IMG/VR virus record: IMGVR_UViG_3300033153_003790
Coordinates: 1 to 42,149 of that record
DNA: 42,149 nt
Source of the DNA: a virus
Direction: 5' to 3' (one strand)
Shown here piece by piece: positions 9,020 to 15,638 of the stretch. The position numbers and the translations under genes are program-made. Under the pieces are notes generated by a model that ran no database searches, was not told the DNA's origin, and worked only from the letters and a program-made list of their open reading frames with translations. How positions within the stretch are numbered: position 1 is the first letter of the stretch; every line of letters begins with the position of its first letter.

Positions 9020-9195
9020 TACGGCCGCTCCCTATAGGCTACTATCTCAAAACCCGTAATGATTATTTTCTGCTGGCTATCTTTAGAGGCGAATCGCTGC
9101 TCCAAAATAGCACCGTTACCATCAACTACAATATTACCCTTGTAGTCAATATAAACCTCTGCGTTGAAAACAGGTGGCGGGTTAGAGTTATCCAT
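9019..9195 (-). CDS. Hypothetical protein (58 aa) before the fibre gene
   Basis: MDNSNPPPVFNAEVYIDYKG... to ...GFEIVAYRERP. The start overlaps the upstream stop and the stop overlaps the fibre start, both as TAATG, so translation is coupled on both sides. Beta-rich short protein with no recognised domain. Because it is co-translated with the fibre, a role in fibre folding or attachment is possible but unproven. Confidence 0.72.
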   Translation of the reverse strand: MDNSNPPPVFNAEVYIDYKGNIVVDGNGAILEQRFASKDSQQKIIITGFEIVAYRERP

Positions 9196-9416
9196 TATTC
9201 GTTCTCGTTATGAACCTCTTCGCATATCAGTCTTTCGGTCCTTGTAATCCATTCTCCAATTTGTCCCTTTCTAGCAAACCAGTTACCAGAACCACGACTG
9301 ACATAATCAGTAGTCCGATCCGGTTTGTATTTCGTGACAAATATCTGAACAGTATCAAAATGCTCCATCAACTGAGCAACGTGACTATCCAGAAGGTCTT
9401 CTGTAGCTTGGCTCAT
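9195..9416 (-). CDS. Hypothetical protein (73 aa)
   Basis: MSQATEDLLDSHVAQLMEHF..., moderately charged and probably helical at the N-terminus, acidic at the C-terminus (CEEVHNENE). No recognised domain. Overlaps both neighbours (ATGA upstream, TAATG downstream), so it belongs to the coupled block that runs from the peptidase to the large terminase. Confidence 0.7.
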   Translation of the reverse strand: MSQATEDLLDSHVAQLMEHFDTVQIFVTKYKPDRTTDYVSRGSGNWFARKGQIGEWITRTERLICEEVHNENE

Positions 9417-9856
9417 GCTTTTACCTTTACTATATGGTCATCCTGATTCTCAGAGTCAAAGACCAACGGAGGATAAGGGTTGTCCGCCCTTAAAGAGCCA
9501 CGAACAATATCCGCTAATACTCCGAAATGTCGCCACAGCATATGTCTAACCATCACAGCCACGCCTCTTCGGCACTGAAACAAAATAGGCTTACCCTGAA
9601 CCAGACCAAGGAAGGAACCCCACATAATAGACGCCCCCTGCTTCATAACGTCACCAGGGGCGTGATTCTCGCCCTTAACAGCCTTAACCCAGTAGAACTC
9701 GCCTTCAGGAATATCTTTCTCATTTAACGTCCCTGTGGCTATCAAATCAGGCTTGTGGCCATGCTCTAAGACGCCTACGACAGTCTTTTGGCCGGAAGAC
9801 AGCGTAATGCGAGCACTATGCTTGGAAACGACGAGATGAGATTCCATGTTAGTCAT
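9413..9856 (-). CDS. Hypothetical protein (147 aa)
   Basis: No family recognised. There are two parts: a beta-like N-terminal half (ARITLSSGQKTVVGVLEHG...), and a half with RRGVAVMVRHMLWRHFGVLADIV, which may form an amphipathic helix. No signal peptide. The start overlaps the peptidase stop (ATGA) and the stop overlaps the 73-aa gene, so it is made together with the secreted peptidase and the fibre. A cytoplasmic partner of either is possible; nothing in the sequence decides. Confidence 0.7.
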   Translation of the reverse strand: MTNMESHLVVSKHSARITLSSGQKTVVGVLEHGHKPDLIATGTLNEKDIPEGEFYWVKAVKGENHAPGDVMKQGASIMWGSFLGLVQGKPILFQCRRGVAVMVRHMLWRHFGVLADIVRGSLRADNPYPPLVFDSENQDDHIVKVKA

Positions 9857-11058
9857 CGAGAGCGCCTTAACACAAAAAGACCACCTAATAGAATCATAAG
9901 AATAGTCGGCTCAGGGACCACCCCACTAACGCCATAGCCCCAATTGGCGGCCAGAACGGTTAAGTCAGTCAAATCAACGTAATCAGTGTAGTCAAAATCG
10001 CCTTGCTCCCAAATATCATCGGTAACGGACGTCTTCCAATTGTCCGCAAGCATAGATAGGTCAGTAATATCCACGTCACCGTCGCGGTCGGCATCACCTT
10101 CAACAACGGCCATTTCATATATCGTCGCAATACCATCGAGGTCTACAAATTGCGGCGTCTCGATAGGATAAGTATATTCGCCATCAACGTAGGGACCGAG
10201 CACCGGACCAAACAGATCATTATCATAGGAATAGTCGAAGATGTCCTCCCAAAAACCACCAATCTCTATACCGGCTATCAGCGGACTGCCCCAACCACGG
10301 GAACCCTGATACCAAAAACCATCATCAGGACCGCCTTTGAGATGATATGAACCCATCGAGTACGAAAGCTCATCATCATCGCATGCCGACATGAAGATAG
10401 TCCGGTTGCCCAAAGCCGTGATATTATCAGCAAATGCCCCAGAATGACACGCAAGCGTAAGGACAATTCGGTAGTCGTAGGGAATAGTATCAAGCTGCTC
10501 GGCTAGATAAGTCCCCGTAGCCCAAGTCCCCTTATCGGAGGTACTTCCCCAAAGCCCGAAGATGAAATCGTCTAGATAGACCCCACCGTGATCGACCAGA
10601 TAGATAATAAGCGAGTCGTCAGAAGTCACCCGCTGGGCAAGTTCATCCACAGCATCCTCAAAGCACGCAAATGTACTCGGTCCCCACGGGTCCGCAACAC
10701 CATCCAGGTCATAATCTTTAGGAGAGTCAGCACCAGACCTGTAATAAGGCATCTGGTAGTCCTCCCCGTTCCAGAGGCCAGTATGATACCAAGCATCAGC
10801 AGGATACGCAAAATTATCCCCTGGAGGATTCTCAGCACTAAAGGGCGAGGACGCATTATCCCCCCCGTCAGAGTCCAAAACGAGGATGTTCCCCTTATAA
10901 TAATTCTGCTCTATCAACTGTTGATACATCTCCCGGATGCTGTCATTATGTAGTAAGTTGTTTTCAAGATTCGAGTAACCGCCATTAACCAACAAAGCAT
11001 ACCTGTCAGCAAAGCAAGGAGAAGACAATATCAATAATGTGATAATAACGAACTTCAT
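9853..11058 (-). CDS. Secreted clan-CD (C13/caspase-like) peptidase with dockerin-like repeats and PEP-CTERM tail
   Basis: 401 aa. Residues 1-17 are a signal peptide (hydrophobic IITLLILSS, cleavage near CFA-DRY). The catalytic part begins YALLVNGGYSNLENN, and carries LVDHGG (His157) and LTLACHSGAF (Cys204), the His-Gly and Ala-Cys-x-Ser-Gly dyad motifs of legumain/caspase-type peptidases. Residues 321-341 and 353-373 are two calcium-binding, dockerin-like repeats (DADRDGDVDITDL; DFDYTDYVDLTDL). The end is VPEP (381-384), a hydrophobic helix and RRSR: a PEP-CTERM sorting signal. So the product should be exported and sorted by the host exosortase system. Ribosome site GAGGAAG; coupled to the next gene by ATGA. 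Substrate unknown. Confidence 0.85.
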   Translation of the reverse strand: MKFVIITLLILSSPCFADRYALLVNGGYSNLENNLLHNDSIREMYQQLIEQNYYKGNILVLDSDGGDNASSPFSAENPPGDNFAYPADAWYHTGLWNGEDYQMPYYRSGADSPKDYDLDGVADPWGPSTFACFEDAVDELAQRVTSDDSLIIYLVDHGGVYLDDFIFGLWGSTSDKGTWATGTYLAEQLDTIPYDYRIVLTLACHSGAFADNITALGNRTIFMSACDDDELSYSMGSYHLKGGPDDGFWYQGSRGWGSPLIAGIEIGGFWEDIFDYSYDNDLFGPVLGPYVDGEYTYPIETPQFVDLDGIATIYEMAVVEGDADRDGDVDITDLSMLADNWKTSVTDDIWEQGDFDYTDYVDLTDLTVLAANWGYGVSGVVPEPTILMILLGGLFVLRRSR

Positions 11059-11155
11059 TTTTCTTCCTCTACGGTTCGGGGATGTCGGTTTTGTCTATCA
11101 TATTGGCAGAAGAAATTGCGCAATCTATGTTGCAGTTTTTGTGGTACACAGAATA

Positions 11156-11404
11156 TCAACAAGCGCCGTTGTCGCGCATATTTGGCGAATTATGATCGAC
11201 AACGACTTCATACGTCTGCTCGAAGATGTCGGGCTTGACTGAATGAATAGAGACGTTTTTGGCTTCTTTAATTATCCAGTCCCCAACATCAAGGTAACTT
11301 TTAGGATCAGCAACAACATTCGTAAACTTCGATACCTCATCATAGTTATCACCGTTCCACTGCACAGCCTCAACCACCACAGGTTTTTTGCGGTATTTCT
11401 GCAT
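11156..11404 (-). CDS. Widespread small phage protein (82 aa)
   Basis: MQKYRKKPVVVEAVQWNGDN ... YLDVGDWIIKEAKN ... KPDIFEQTYEVV fits a short protein found in many phages ('KYRKKPVVIEA.QW.G', then 'GDWII.....', then 'KPDIFE.TY'). Function is unknown. Start taken at ATG 11404 with GAGGAAG in front; a TTG start 12 bp upstream is less likely. A 97-bp gap with no gene separates it from the peptidase gene. Confidence 0.8.
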   Translation of the reverse strand: MQKYRKKPVVVEAVQWNGDNYDEVSKFTNVVADPKSYLDVGDWIIKEAKNVSIHSVKPDIFEQTYEVVVDHNSPNMRDNGAC

Positions 11405-11432
11405 AGTCTTCCTCAATCACTCACGATAATAT

Positions 11433-11714
11433 CTATGATGTTTTGAGCGGCCTACTATCTTCCGCCGAAGCATCAACGTTGTCATCTATGCCGCGCAGGT
11501 TCCGATCTATCTCTTTGCCTCGCTCAAAACTCGCTTGGGCCAATTGGCACAATTCTTGCGCCTTAGAACACAAAAGCTGCTTGTCCTCTTTAGAAAAAGC
11601 AAGTAGACCAGGTCCCCATGTTAGCCTCACAGAACAATTCTCACCATTGTAAGTAAGGTTTTTAAATACAGAACCACCTATCGGATCAAAATCAATTTCT
11701 ATATCTTCAACCAT
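11433..11714 (-). CDS. Hypothetical protein (93 aa)
   Basis: MVEDIEIDFDPIGGSVFKNL ... SVRLTWGPGLLAF, then a helical C-terminal part (EDKQLLCSKAQELCQLAQASFERGKEIDR). Acidic at both ends. No family recognised. It overlaps the end of the 65-aa gene upstream by 8 bp. Located among late accessory genes after the small terminase. Confidence 0.68.
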   Translation of the reverse strand: MVEDIEIDFDPIGGSVFKNLTYNGENCSVRLTWGPGLLAFSKEDKQLLCSKAQELCQLAQASFERGKEIDRNLRGIDDNVDASAEDSRPLKTS

Positions 11715-11904
11715 TATCTTCCTCTATAGCTGTAGAAGGTTTTTCGTATTTGATGTATAAATCTCGAAGAAAACGTAACTCACTAAGATAACCCAAACAC
11801 AAGTCACGAAGATAAGCATGGTGTCGCCGACTCTTGGCCTCTTGCATACCCCCATAATAACTCAACCAACGAGCATTACTTAGTTTATCTTGCTCAGTAA
11901 GCAT
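11707..11904 (-). CDS. Hypothetical protein (65 aa)
   Basis: MLTEQDKLSNARWLSYYGGM..., a helical, Arg/Tyr/Leu-rich protein (RDLCLGYLSELRFLRDLYIKYEK). Start set at ATG 11904 because AGGAG stands 6 bp before it; a longer frame to 11967 would run into the small terminase gene. No known domain. Confidence 0.68.
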   Translation of the reverse strand: MLTEQDKLSNARWLSYYGGMQEAKSRRHHAYLRDLCLGYLSELRFLRDLYIKYEKPSTAIEEDNG

Positions 11905-11906
11905 CT

Positions 11907-12482
11907 CTACTCCTGTAAAGGCGTTTTGAAACTGGAATATAAGTCCTGCGGGACTATTGACTTGCACGCCCCCGCCCCCTTGGGGGGTTCAACCCCTTCC
12001 TCTCCCGCATTTTCTTCTTCTTGATCTAAGAGCATTGCTGCTATGCGCTTGCGTTCCCTGCGCTCGATCTCTGTCATCTCTGTCTTGACGTTGACGTCGG
12101 TTCTGTGGACATCGGTGAACCCGCCTACCGTCCTTGTCAGTCCCTCCAGCGCCCTGAGAGCGTTGCTTCTGTCTCTCTCTTCGTTGCATACGCGGTACAT
12201 TGCAAGGAACTCTTCGCGTAGGCGCTCGATAGTGAACTCAACCTGCTTTGCTGCTGCGGCTTGTCGAGCCTCTGTTCTTAGGGCTATCGCGTGTTGCACA
12301 GACTGGCTGTTCAACACATTCCATGCTAGGTTTGCCACTATCTTAGGTTTTCGCGTGGCATAACCTGCTGCTCTATAGGCTTTTGTAGAGCTTCCGCAGT
12401 TTAGGTATTCTTCGACGAATTTTTTCTGTCTTGGCGTAAGTTGCCTAGGCTTCAGGTTCCCTTTGTATCGCTTATATGCCAT
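11907..12482 (-). CDS. terS: Terminase small subunit
   Basis: 191 aa. Recognises phage DNA and loads the large terminase. The N-terminal 'LTPRQKKFVEEYLNCGSSTKAYRAAGYA' followed by 'VLNSQSVQHAI' is the helix-turn-helix signature of the Terminase_2 family. The middle (residues 85-115) is helical, for oligomerisation, and the C-terminus is acidic then flexible. First gene of the late operon, 50 bp downstream of a strong promoter. The start has no clear ribosome site but follows the 18-nt leader motif shared with the gene at 4817. Confidence 0.88.
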   Translation of the reverse strand: MAYKRYKGNLKPRQLTPRQKKFVEEYLNCGSSTKAYRAAGYATRKPKIVANLAWNVLNSQSVQHAIALRTEARQAAAAKQVEFTIERLREEFLAMYRVCNEERDRSNALRALEGLTRTVGGFTDVHRTDVNVKTEMTEIERRERKRIAAMLLDQEEENAGEEGVEPPKGAGACKSIVPQDLYSSFKTPLQE

Positions 12483-12483
12483 A

Positions 12484-12501
12484 TTTACTCATTCTGTCTA
12501 T
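12484..12501 (-). repeat. 18-nt leader motif before the small terminase gene
   Basis: ATAGACAGAATGAGTAAA on the minus strand, 1 bp before the start codon. It matches the two copies at 4820-4864 with one or a few differences. Confidence 0.6.
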
Positions 12502-12531
12502 CTTGTGTAAACCACCAACCAATGCCGTCCT

Positions 12532-12560
12532 ATTATACACATGAGAGTCTGCGAAGTCAA
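12532..12560 (-). promoter_or_regulatory. Late-operon promoter (sigma70-type)
   Basis: On the minus strand: TTGACT (12560-12555), 17-bp spacer, TATAAT (12537-12532). The only strong promoter seen upstream of the small terminase gene, and it probably drives the whole leftward unit with host RNA polymerase. Confidence 0.85.
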
Positions 12561-12630
12561 GTTAATTCTCTTATTTTGTGTATTTTGCCTGTTTTATCGG
12601 TGTTTGGTGTTTGTTTTCTCATCTTTTTTC

Positions 12631-12646
12631 TACTGGACACTTAGTA
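12631..12646. promoter_or_regulatory. Operator-like site, left arm
   Basis: TACTGGACACTTAGTA. Its near-exact reverse complement (one mismatch) lies at 12752-12767, and the two flank the centre of the divergent control region. The core CTGGACACTT also occurs in the promoter region at 19473-19482. Likely a regulator binding site; the small Xre-type protein at 16024 is a candidate binder (inference). Confidence 0.5.
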
Positions 12647-12656
12647 TTTGTGAATA

Positions 12657-12672
12657 GTTAGGCTTGCCTAAC
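12657..12672. promoter_or_regulatory. 16-bp palindrome in the divergent control region
   Basis: GTTAGGCTTGCCTAAC, a perfect inverted repeat of 7-bp arms with a 2-bp centre, between the two divergent promoters. Typical size of a dimeric repressor operator. Confidence 0.5.
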
Positions 12673-12751
12673 AATGCTAGCGCTGCCTATATTGAGCATG
12701 TTCCTCTTATCTGTTCGGTCTGCGTTCGGCTGTTCCAGTATTATTCTCATT

Positions 12752-12767
12752 TACTAGGTGTCCAGTA
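12752..12767. promoter_or_regulatory. Operator-like site, right arm
   Basis: TACTAGGTGTCCAGTA, reverse complement of 12631-12646 with one mismatch. It stands about 50 bp upstream of the early promoter -35 box. Confidence 0.5.
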
Positions 12768-12819
12768 AATTGTTTTCTCAATTATTTTGCCTTTATTTGT
12801 GCTTTATTCTGTTTTCATG

Positions 12820-12848
12820 TTGTCTTATGGCCGATACCATGCTATAAT
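12820..12848 (+). promoter_or_regulatory. Early-operon promoter (sigma70-type)
   Basis: TTGTCT (12820-12825), 17-bp spacer, TATAAT (12843-12848), about 40 bp before the first early gene. The rest of the 400-bp region between the operons is AT-rich, with repeated 'TATTTTGCCT'-like tracts and no gene. Confidence 0.8.
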
Positions 12849-12886
12849 AAGAGCAGACAAGCAAGACTCTAACAGGAAGGAAGATC

Positions 12887-13102
12887 ATGAAACAAGTAAC
12901 AGTTGGATCGGTGGTCAAGATTTACCAGCAACCTATGTCGCGCGAGAATTGCGAAGGCAAAGCGAAGATCATCAGAATCTACGACCCGAGCCGCGCTGAC
13001 GGATTCCTGTATTGCAAGGTCCGATTCGTTGACGAGCCGGAAACGGCCTACGACCGCGTAATCTGGACGAAAGAGCCTGTTTGCCCCGCGCACCCGGGAT
13101 AA
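12887..13102 (+). CDS. Hypothetical early protein (71 aa)
   Basis: MKQVTVGSVVKIYQQPMSRE ... AKIIRIYDPSRADGFLYCKVRF ... PETAYDRVI. The alternation suggests a small beta-barrel (SH3-like), a guess from pattern only. First gene of the rightward unit, with a strong ribosome site (AGGAAGGAAG). First early genes often encode host-takeover proteins, but no function is seen here. Confidence 0.75.
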   Translation: MKQVTVGSVVKIYQQPMSRENCEGKAKIIRIYDPSRADGFLYCKVRFVDEPETAYDRVIWTKEPVCPAHPG

Positions 13103-13157
13103 CCAGGCCCGAGGCTCGCCTGTAAGCGATTATTATTCGCAAGACATAGTAGGGGCC
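13099..13157 (+). repeat. 59-bp intergenic repeat, copy 1
   Basis: Begins with the stop codon of the first early gene and matches 13862-13920 at 43 of 59 positions without gaps, with conserved blocks CAGGCC-GAGG, CGATTATTATT and TAGTA-GGGCC. Each copy follows a stop codon and precedes the next ribosome site. Confidence 0.6.
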
Positions 13158-13190
13158 GACGAAATTGTCCACTGATGAAAGGGAAGAACG

Positions 13191-13403
13191 ATGTTGAGCG
13201 AACAAGAACAGACAGATAGATTTGTTAGGCTATGTGGCGGGCCAAGGAGCGCCGACAGGCTGGCAAGCATATACTCCGCGAGTTACCCATGCGCTACCGC
13301 GAATATCTGGAAGCCCAAAAGTCGAGAACAAGTTTTCCGCGAAAAGGCCCAACTGGCAGGATTCTCGCGCAAACAGGTATCCACATTCCTAAAACTACAG
13401 TAA
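13191..13403 (+). CDS. Hypothetical protein (70 aa), possibly frameshifted
   Basis: MLSEQEQTDRFVRLCGGPRS ... REKAQLAGFSRKQVSTFLKL, with an AAGGGAAG ribosome site. The middle of another frame over the same DNA (13232-13330, ERRQAGKHILRELPMRYREY) looks at least as protein-like as the annotated one. The natural gene may therefore involve a frame change, or a small overlapping gene may be used. No family recognised. Confidence 0.55.
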   Translation: MLSEQEQTDRFVRLCGGPRSADRLASIYSASYPCATANIWKPKSREQVFREKAQLAGFSRKQVSTFLKLQ

Positions 13404-13469
13404 GATTAACCCACAAACCTATAATATAACTCACCAAACCAAGGTTGTCTAACATAGGAGATAAGAGCA

Positions 13470-13865
13470 ATGGAACGTACAGTAAAAATCGAAGATTCGT
13501 TAGAAGAGCGCATAAAAGATGCGGCTGATGAAGTGAAGGATTTGCTTCTTGAATATCTTAAGGAGAATCCCGAAACAAAGGAAACGCCTTGTCTATTCAA
13601 TGATTTAGACTACTCCGGCTCATTCCATGAAATCGTCGATTCCTCAGTACCTATCTACACAAAGGAAATCGAGGACACGTGGTATTTATTCGGCAGCGAA
13701 CTAGAAGAAGCGTACGAGAATGCTGGAGTTGGAGATAATCCACGAGAAAACAACGGCATGGCGGCAATCTATGTTTACATTCATCAGAAACTGGCCGAGT
13801 GGTACGAAAATAACGCCGACGACATTTTTGACGAATGGCAAGAATCCAAGCCAAAACCCGAATAA
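13470..13865 (+). CDS. Hypothetical acidic early protein (131 aa)
   Basis: Strong ribosome site AGGAGATAAGAGCA, the same block as before the next gene. The protein is very acidic (EDSLEERIKDAADEVKDLLLEY at the N-terminus; WYENNADDIFDEWQESKP at the C-terminus) and helical. Acidic early phage proteins can mimic DNA or bind host polymerase, but nothing specific is visible. Confidence 0.75.
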   Translation: MERTVKIEDSLEERIKDAADEVKDLLLEYLKENPETKETPCLFNDLDYSGSFHEIVDSSVPIYTKEIEDTWYLFGSELEEAYENAGVGDNPRENNGMAAIYVYIHQKLAEWYENNADDIFDEWQESKPKPE

Positions 13866-13920
13866 TCAGGCCGGAGGATTGCGCACAAACGATTATTATT
13901 GAGAAAAGGTAGTAAGGGCC
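13862..13920 (+). repeat. 59-bp intergenic repeat, copy 2
   Basis: Second copy of the element at 13099-13157, again starting at the stop codon of the preceding gene. The flanking genes are not related to each other, so the repeat moved or was kept independently of them. Confidence 0.6.
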
Positions 13921-13942
13921 ACTGAAATAGGAGATAAGAGCA

Positions 13943-14263
13943 ATGGCACATATCAAAGCATCAAATCTAGAAACCGTACTGTATTGCATTATCGAGATCA
14001 CCGGCGACTGGGATTATGGCCTTAGCATGATGAGCGGCAAGTATAGCCTTGAACATGGCAAGGTCGGCGAACGCCACGTATTAAGCCAAGGACATATCAG
14101 CAAACGCGATCTGTATCATCGCATGTGCGCCTTTGTCGAAGGTCTAAGGGCACACAAAAGAGGCAATCTAGGCCGTGAACAGTCAACCCCCACACCCCCG
14201 CCCCTTGTAGAGACAGGCCGCCTCAATCCCGCATGCCTGCCTTTAGATCACCCCGACAGATAA
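13943..14263 (+). CDS. Hypothetical protein (106 aa)
   Basis: MAHIKASNLETVLYCIIEIT ... then a Pro/Thr-rich stretch (STPTPPPLVETGR) and a polar tail that may be unstructured. Starts 7 bp after the same AGGAGATAAGAGCA block that precedes 13470. No recognised domain. Confidence 0.68.
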   Translation: MAHIKASNLETVLYCIIEITGDWDYGLSMMSGKYSLEHGKVGERHVLSQGHISKRDLYHRMCAFVEGLRAHKRGNLGREQSTPTPPPLVETGRLNPACLPLDHPDR

Positions 14264-14274
14264 GGAGAATTACA

Positions 14275-14553
14275 ATGGAAGCGACAAAACATACCCCAGG
14301 AGCACTTAGGGCCGCACGAAACATCTACAAGATTCAAGCACGGCAAAACTTTATTCCAATTCGGCTAGACGATATGGCGGCCATTATCGACCGTGAGACC
14401 CAATCGCCGGAAATGCTGAAAGCATTAGAGGCATCTTGTGAGGCGTTAAGAGACCATTTGCAATATGACAATGCAGATGACCCGCCAAGCCTTGAACGCA
14501 TAGGTTACAACAAGGCCCGCGCTGCTATCGCCAAGGCAACCCCAAAGGAGTAA
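14275..14553 (+). CDS. Hypothetical protein (92 aa)
   Basis: MEATKHTPGALRAARNIYKI ... MAAIIDRETQSPEMLKALEA. The 'KHTPG.L..A' opening and a helical 'LKALEA...L' end are common in small phage proteins of unknown function. Start chosen at 14275 because AAGGAG precedes it; an upstream in-frame ATG at 14233 lies in the previous gene. Confidence 0.7.
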   Translation: MEATKHTPGALRAARNIYKIQARQNFIPIRLDDMAAIIDRETQSPEMLKALEASCEALRDHLQYDNADDPPSLERIGYNKARAAIAKATPKE

Positions 14554-14557
14554 GACA

Positions 14558-14731
14558 ATGAAGGCACTTTTGTGCGATAGGTGCAAGGCAATAGCAAGAC
14601 CCATAAAAGATAGAAAATTACGGATACGCCATTCTAACAAAGAGGGCTATCTTGATTTGTGCCGTGAGTGTGAACAGGAGCTTTATAATTGGCTTGTAGA
14701 ACAGGAGCAAGAAAATGAAACGCGACATTGA
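14558..14731 (+). CDS. Small zinc-finger-like protein (57 aa)
   Basis: Starts MKALLCDRCKAIARPIKDRK and later has LCREC, giving a CxxC...CxxC pair about 35 residues apart, a possible zinc ribbon. Ribosome site AAAGGAG. The end LVEQEQE is encoded by DNA repeated at the end of the gene at 15004 (see 14693-14712 and 15235-15254), so these segments were copied. Overlaps the next gene by 17 bp. Confidence 0.65.
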   Translation: MKALLCDRCKAIARPIKDRKLRIRHSNKEGYLDLCRECEQELYNWLVEQEQENETRH

Positions 14732-15035
14732 ACAAGATGTAATGTACAGAATGTGGCCTGGCGGAGACATTATTGCCTTATGGCCTGCTATCAATGCTGA
14801 TAATGGCGGCTATCTCTGCAGGTCCTACGAACATATCGGCCAACATGGCGCGGCAAGCTATCAAGCTGTCTTAAGCCGGACACGCGCGGCCTATCCCCAC
14901 GAATACGCCACCTTACGAGCCGAGCTAATCGACCGGGGCTATAAACCTCACGCAATCAAGAGAGCAACCCCGCAACACCGCTCGCACCGCAGGAGCAAGG
15001 CCGATGAAATATCCTTCACTAGCAATACGCGGTGA
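14715..15035 (+). CDS. Conserved phage hypothetical protein (106 aa)
   Basis: The part MYRMWPGGDIIALWPAI ... YLCRSYEHIGQHGAASYQAV follows a pattern I know from small phage and prophage proteins ('KWPGG.IIALFP......G.C.SY.HIGQHG.A.Y'). Their function is not known. Ribosome site ACAGGAGCAAGA, used repeatedly in this region. The C-terminus is basic (RATPQHRSHRRSK). Confidence 0.78.
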   Translation: MKRDIEQDVMYRMWPGGDIIALWPAINADNGGYLCRSYEHIGQHGAASYQAVLSRTRAAYPHEYATLRAELIDRGYKPHAIKRATPQHRSHRRSKADEISFTSNTR

Positions 15036-15258
15036 TGATTTACTAGATATGCTCACCGCCCAAGCACAGACAGATAATAGCTTAGAGACTATCGAAGCTG
15101 TTTTCGGCCCCGACCCTGAGCAATGGAGCGGACCTTTTAGATGGTGGGTAGTTTCGTGGCCAAACAGCAAGAGCAGAAGTTTCGATAGCAAAGCACTTTA
15201 CAGATACGTTGGCAACGAAACGCAAGCAAGAGCGCTTGTAGAACAGGAGCAAGAGTGA
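15004..15258 (+). CDS. Hypothetical protein (84 aa)
   Basis: MKYPSLAIRGDDLLDMLTAQ ... WSGPFRWWVVSWP ... TQARALVEQEQE. The C-terminal codons repeat those of the gene at 14558. Start after CAGGAGCAAGG; overlaps the previous gene by 32 bp and the next start by 1 bp (TGATG). No family recognised. Confidence 0.7.
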   Translation: MKYPSLAIRGDDLLDMLTAQAQTDNSLETIEAVFGPDPEQWSGPFRWWVVSWPNSKSRSFDSKALYRYVGNETQARALVEQEQE

Positions 15259-15638
15259 TGAAGGCGGCTTGCCAACACAAACATATTAGCGTGGGCTTCT
15301 TTTCAAAGTTACCAATCACCGACGAAAACGGGAAGCCCTATCCCCTTATGTTCCAACCCCAAGCCGGTGAACGGTGGGAGCTATGCCACGATTGCGGCGC
15401 CATCCGTAGCCGGAGAGCAAACAGGAGCAAGAAAATGAATAAACGAGAAAAAATCAAAGCATCGAAGGCGTCTTATGTTGAACCTAATGTTATGCCAGAG
15501 CGATGCGGCAATTGTAAGCACAGGCTTGCCGAAGGGTTTTATGCTTTCTTGTGTAATATCGACCCATCGGATGATGAAAGATATGTTAGCGAGTATGGCG
15601 TATGCAGCGAATGGGAGGAGCAAGAGAATGAGCAATAA
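15258..15638 (+). CDS. Hypothetical protein (126 aa), apparent fusion with an internal start
   Basis: Two parts in one frame. Residues 1-58 carry CQHKH and ELCHDCGAIRSRR, a zinc-knuckle-like set. From ATG 15435, after a perfect ribosome site (AACAGGAGCAAGAAA), comes MNKREKIKASKASYVEP ... RCGNCKHRL ... GVCSEWEE, a close paralogue of the gene at 15837. This second part is probably also, or mainly, made as its own 67-aa protein. The spaced Cys pattern (CxxC...C...C..W) recalls high-potential iron-sulphur or zinc proteins; unproven. Confidence 0.65.
   Translation: MKAACQHKHISVGFFSKLPITDENGKPYPLMFQPQAGERWELCHDCGAIRSRRANRSKKMNKREKIKASKASYVEPNVMPERCGNCKHRLAEGFYAFLCNIDPSDDERYVSEYGVCSEWEEQENEQ

Noticed and set aside
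13651-14001. Minus-strand frame of 116 codons inside the early operon
   Set aside because: Antisense to a gene with a strong ribosome site; its likeness to another antisense frame (12972-13205) is explained by the 59-bp repeat.
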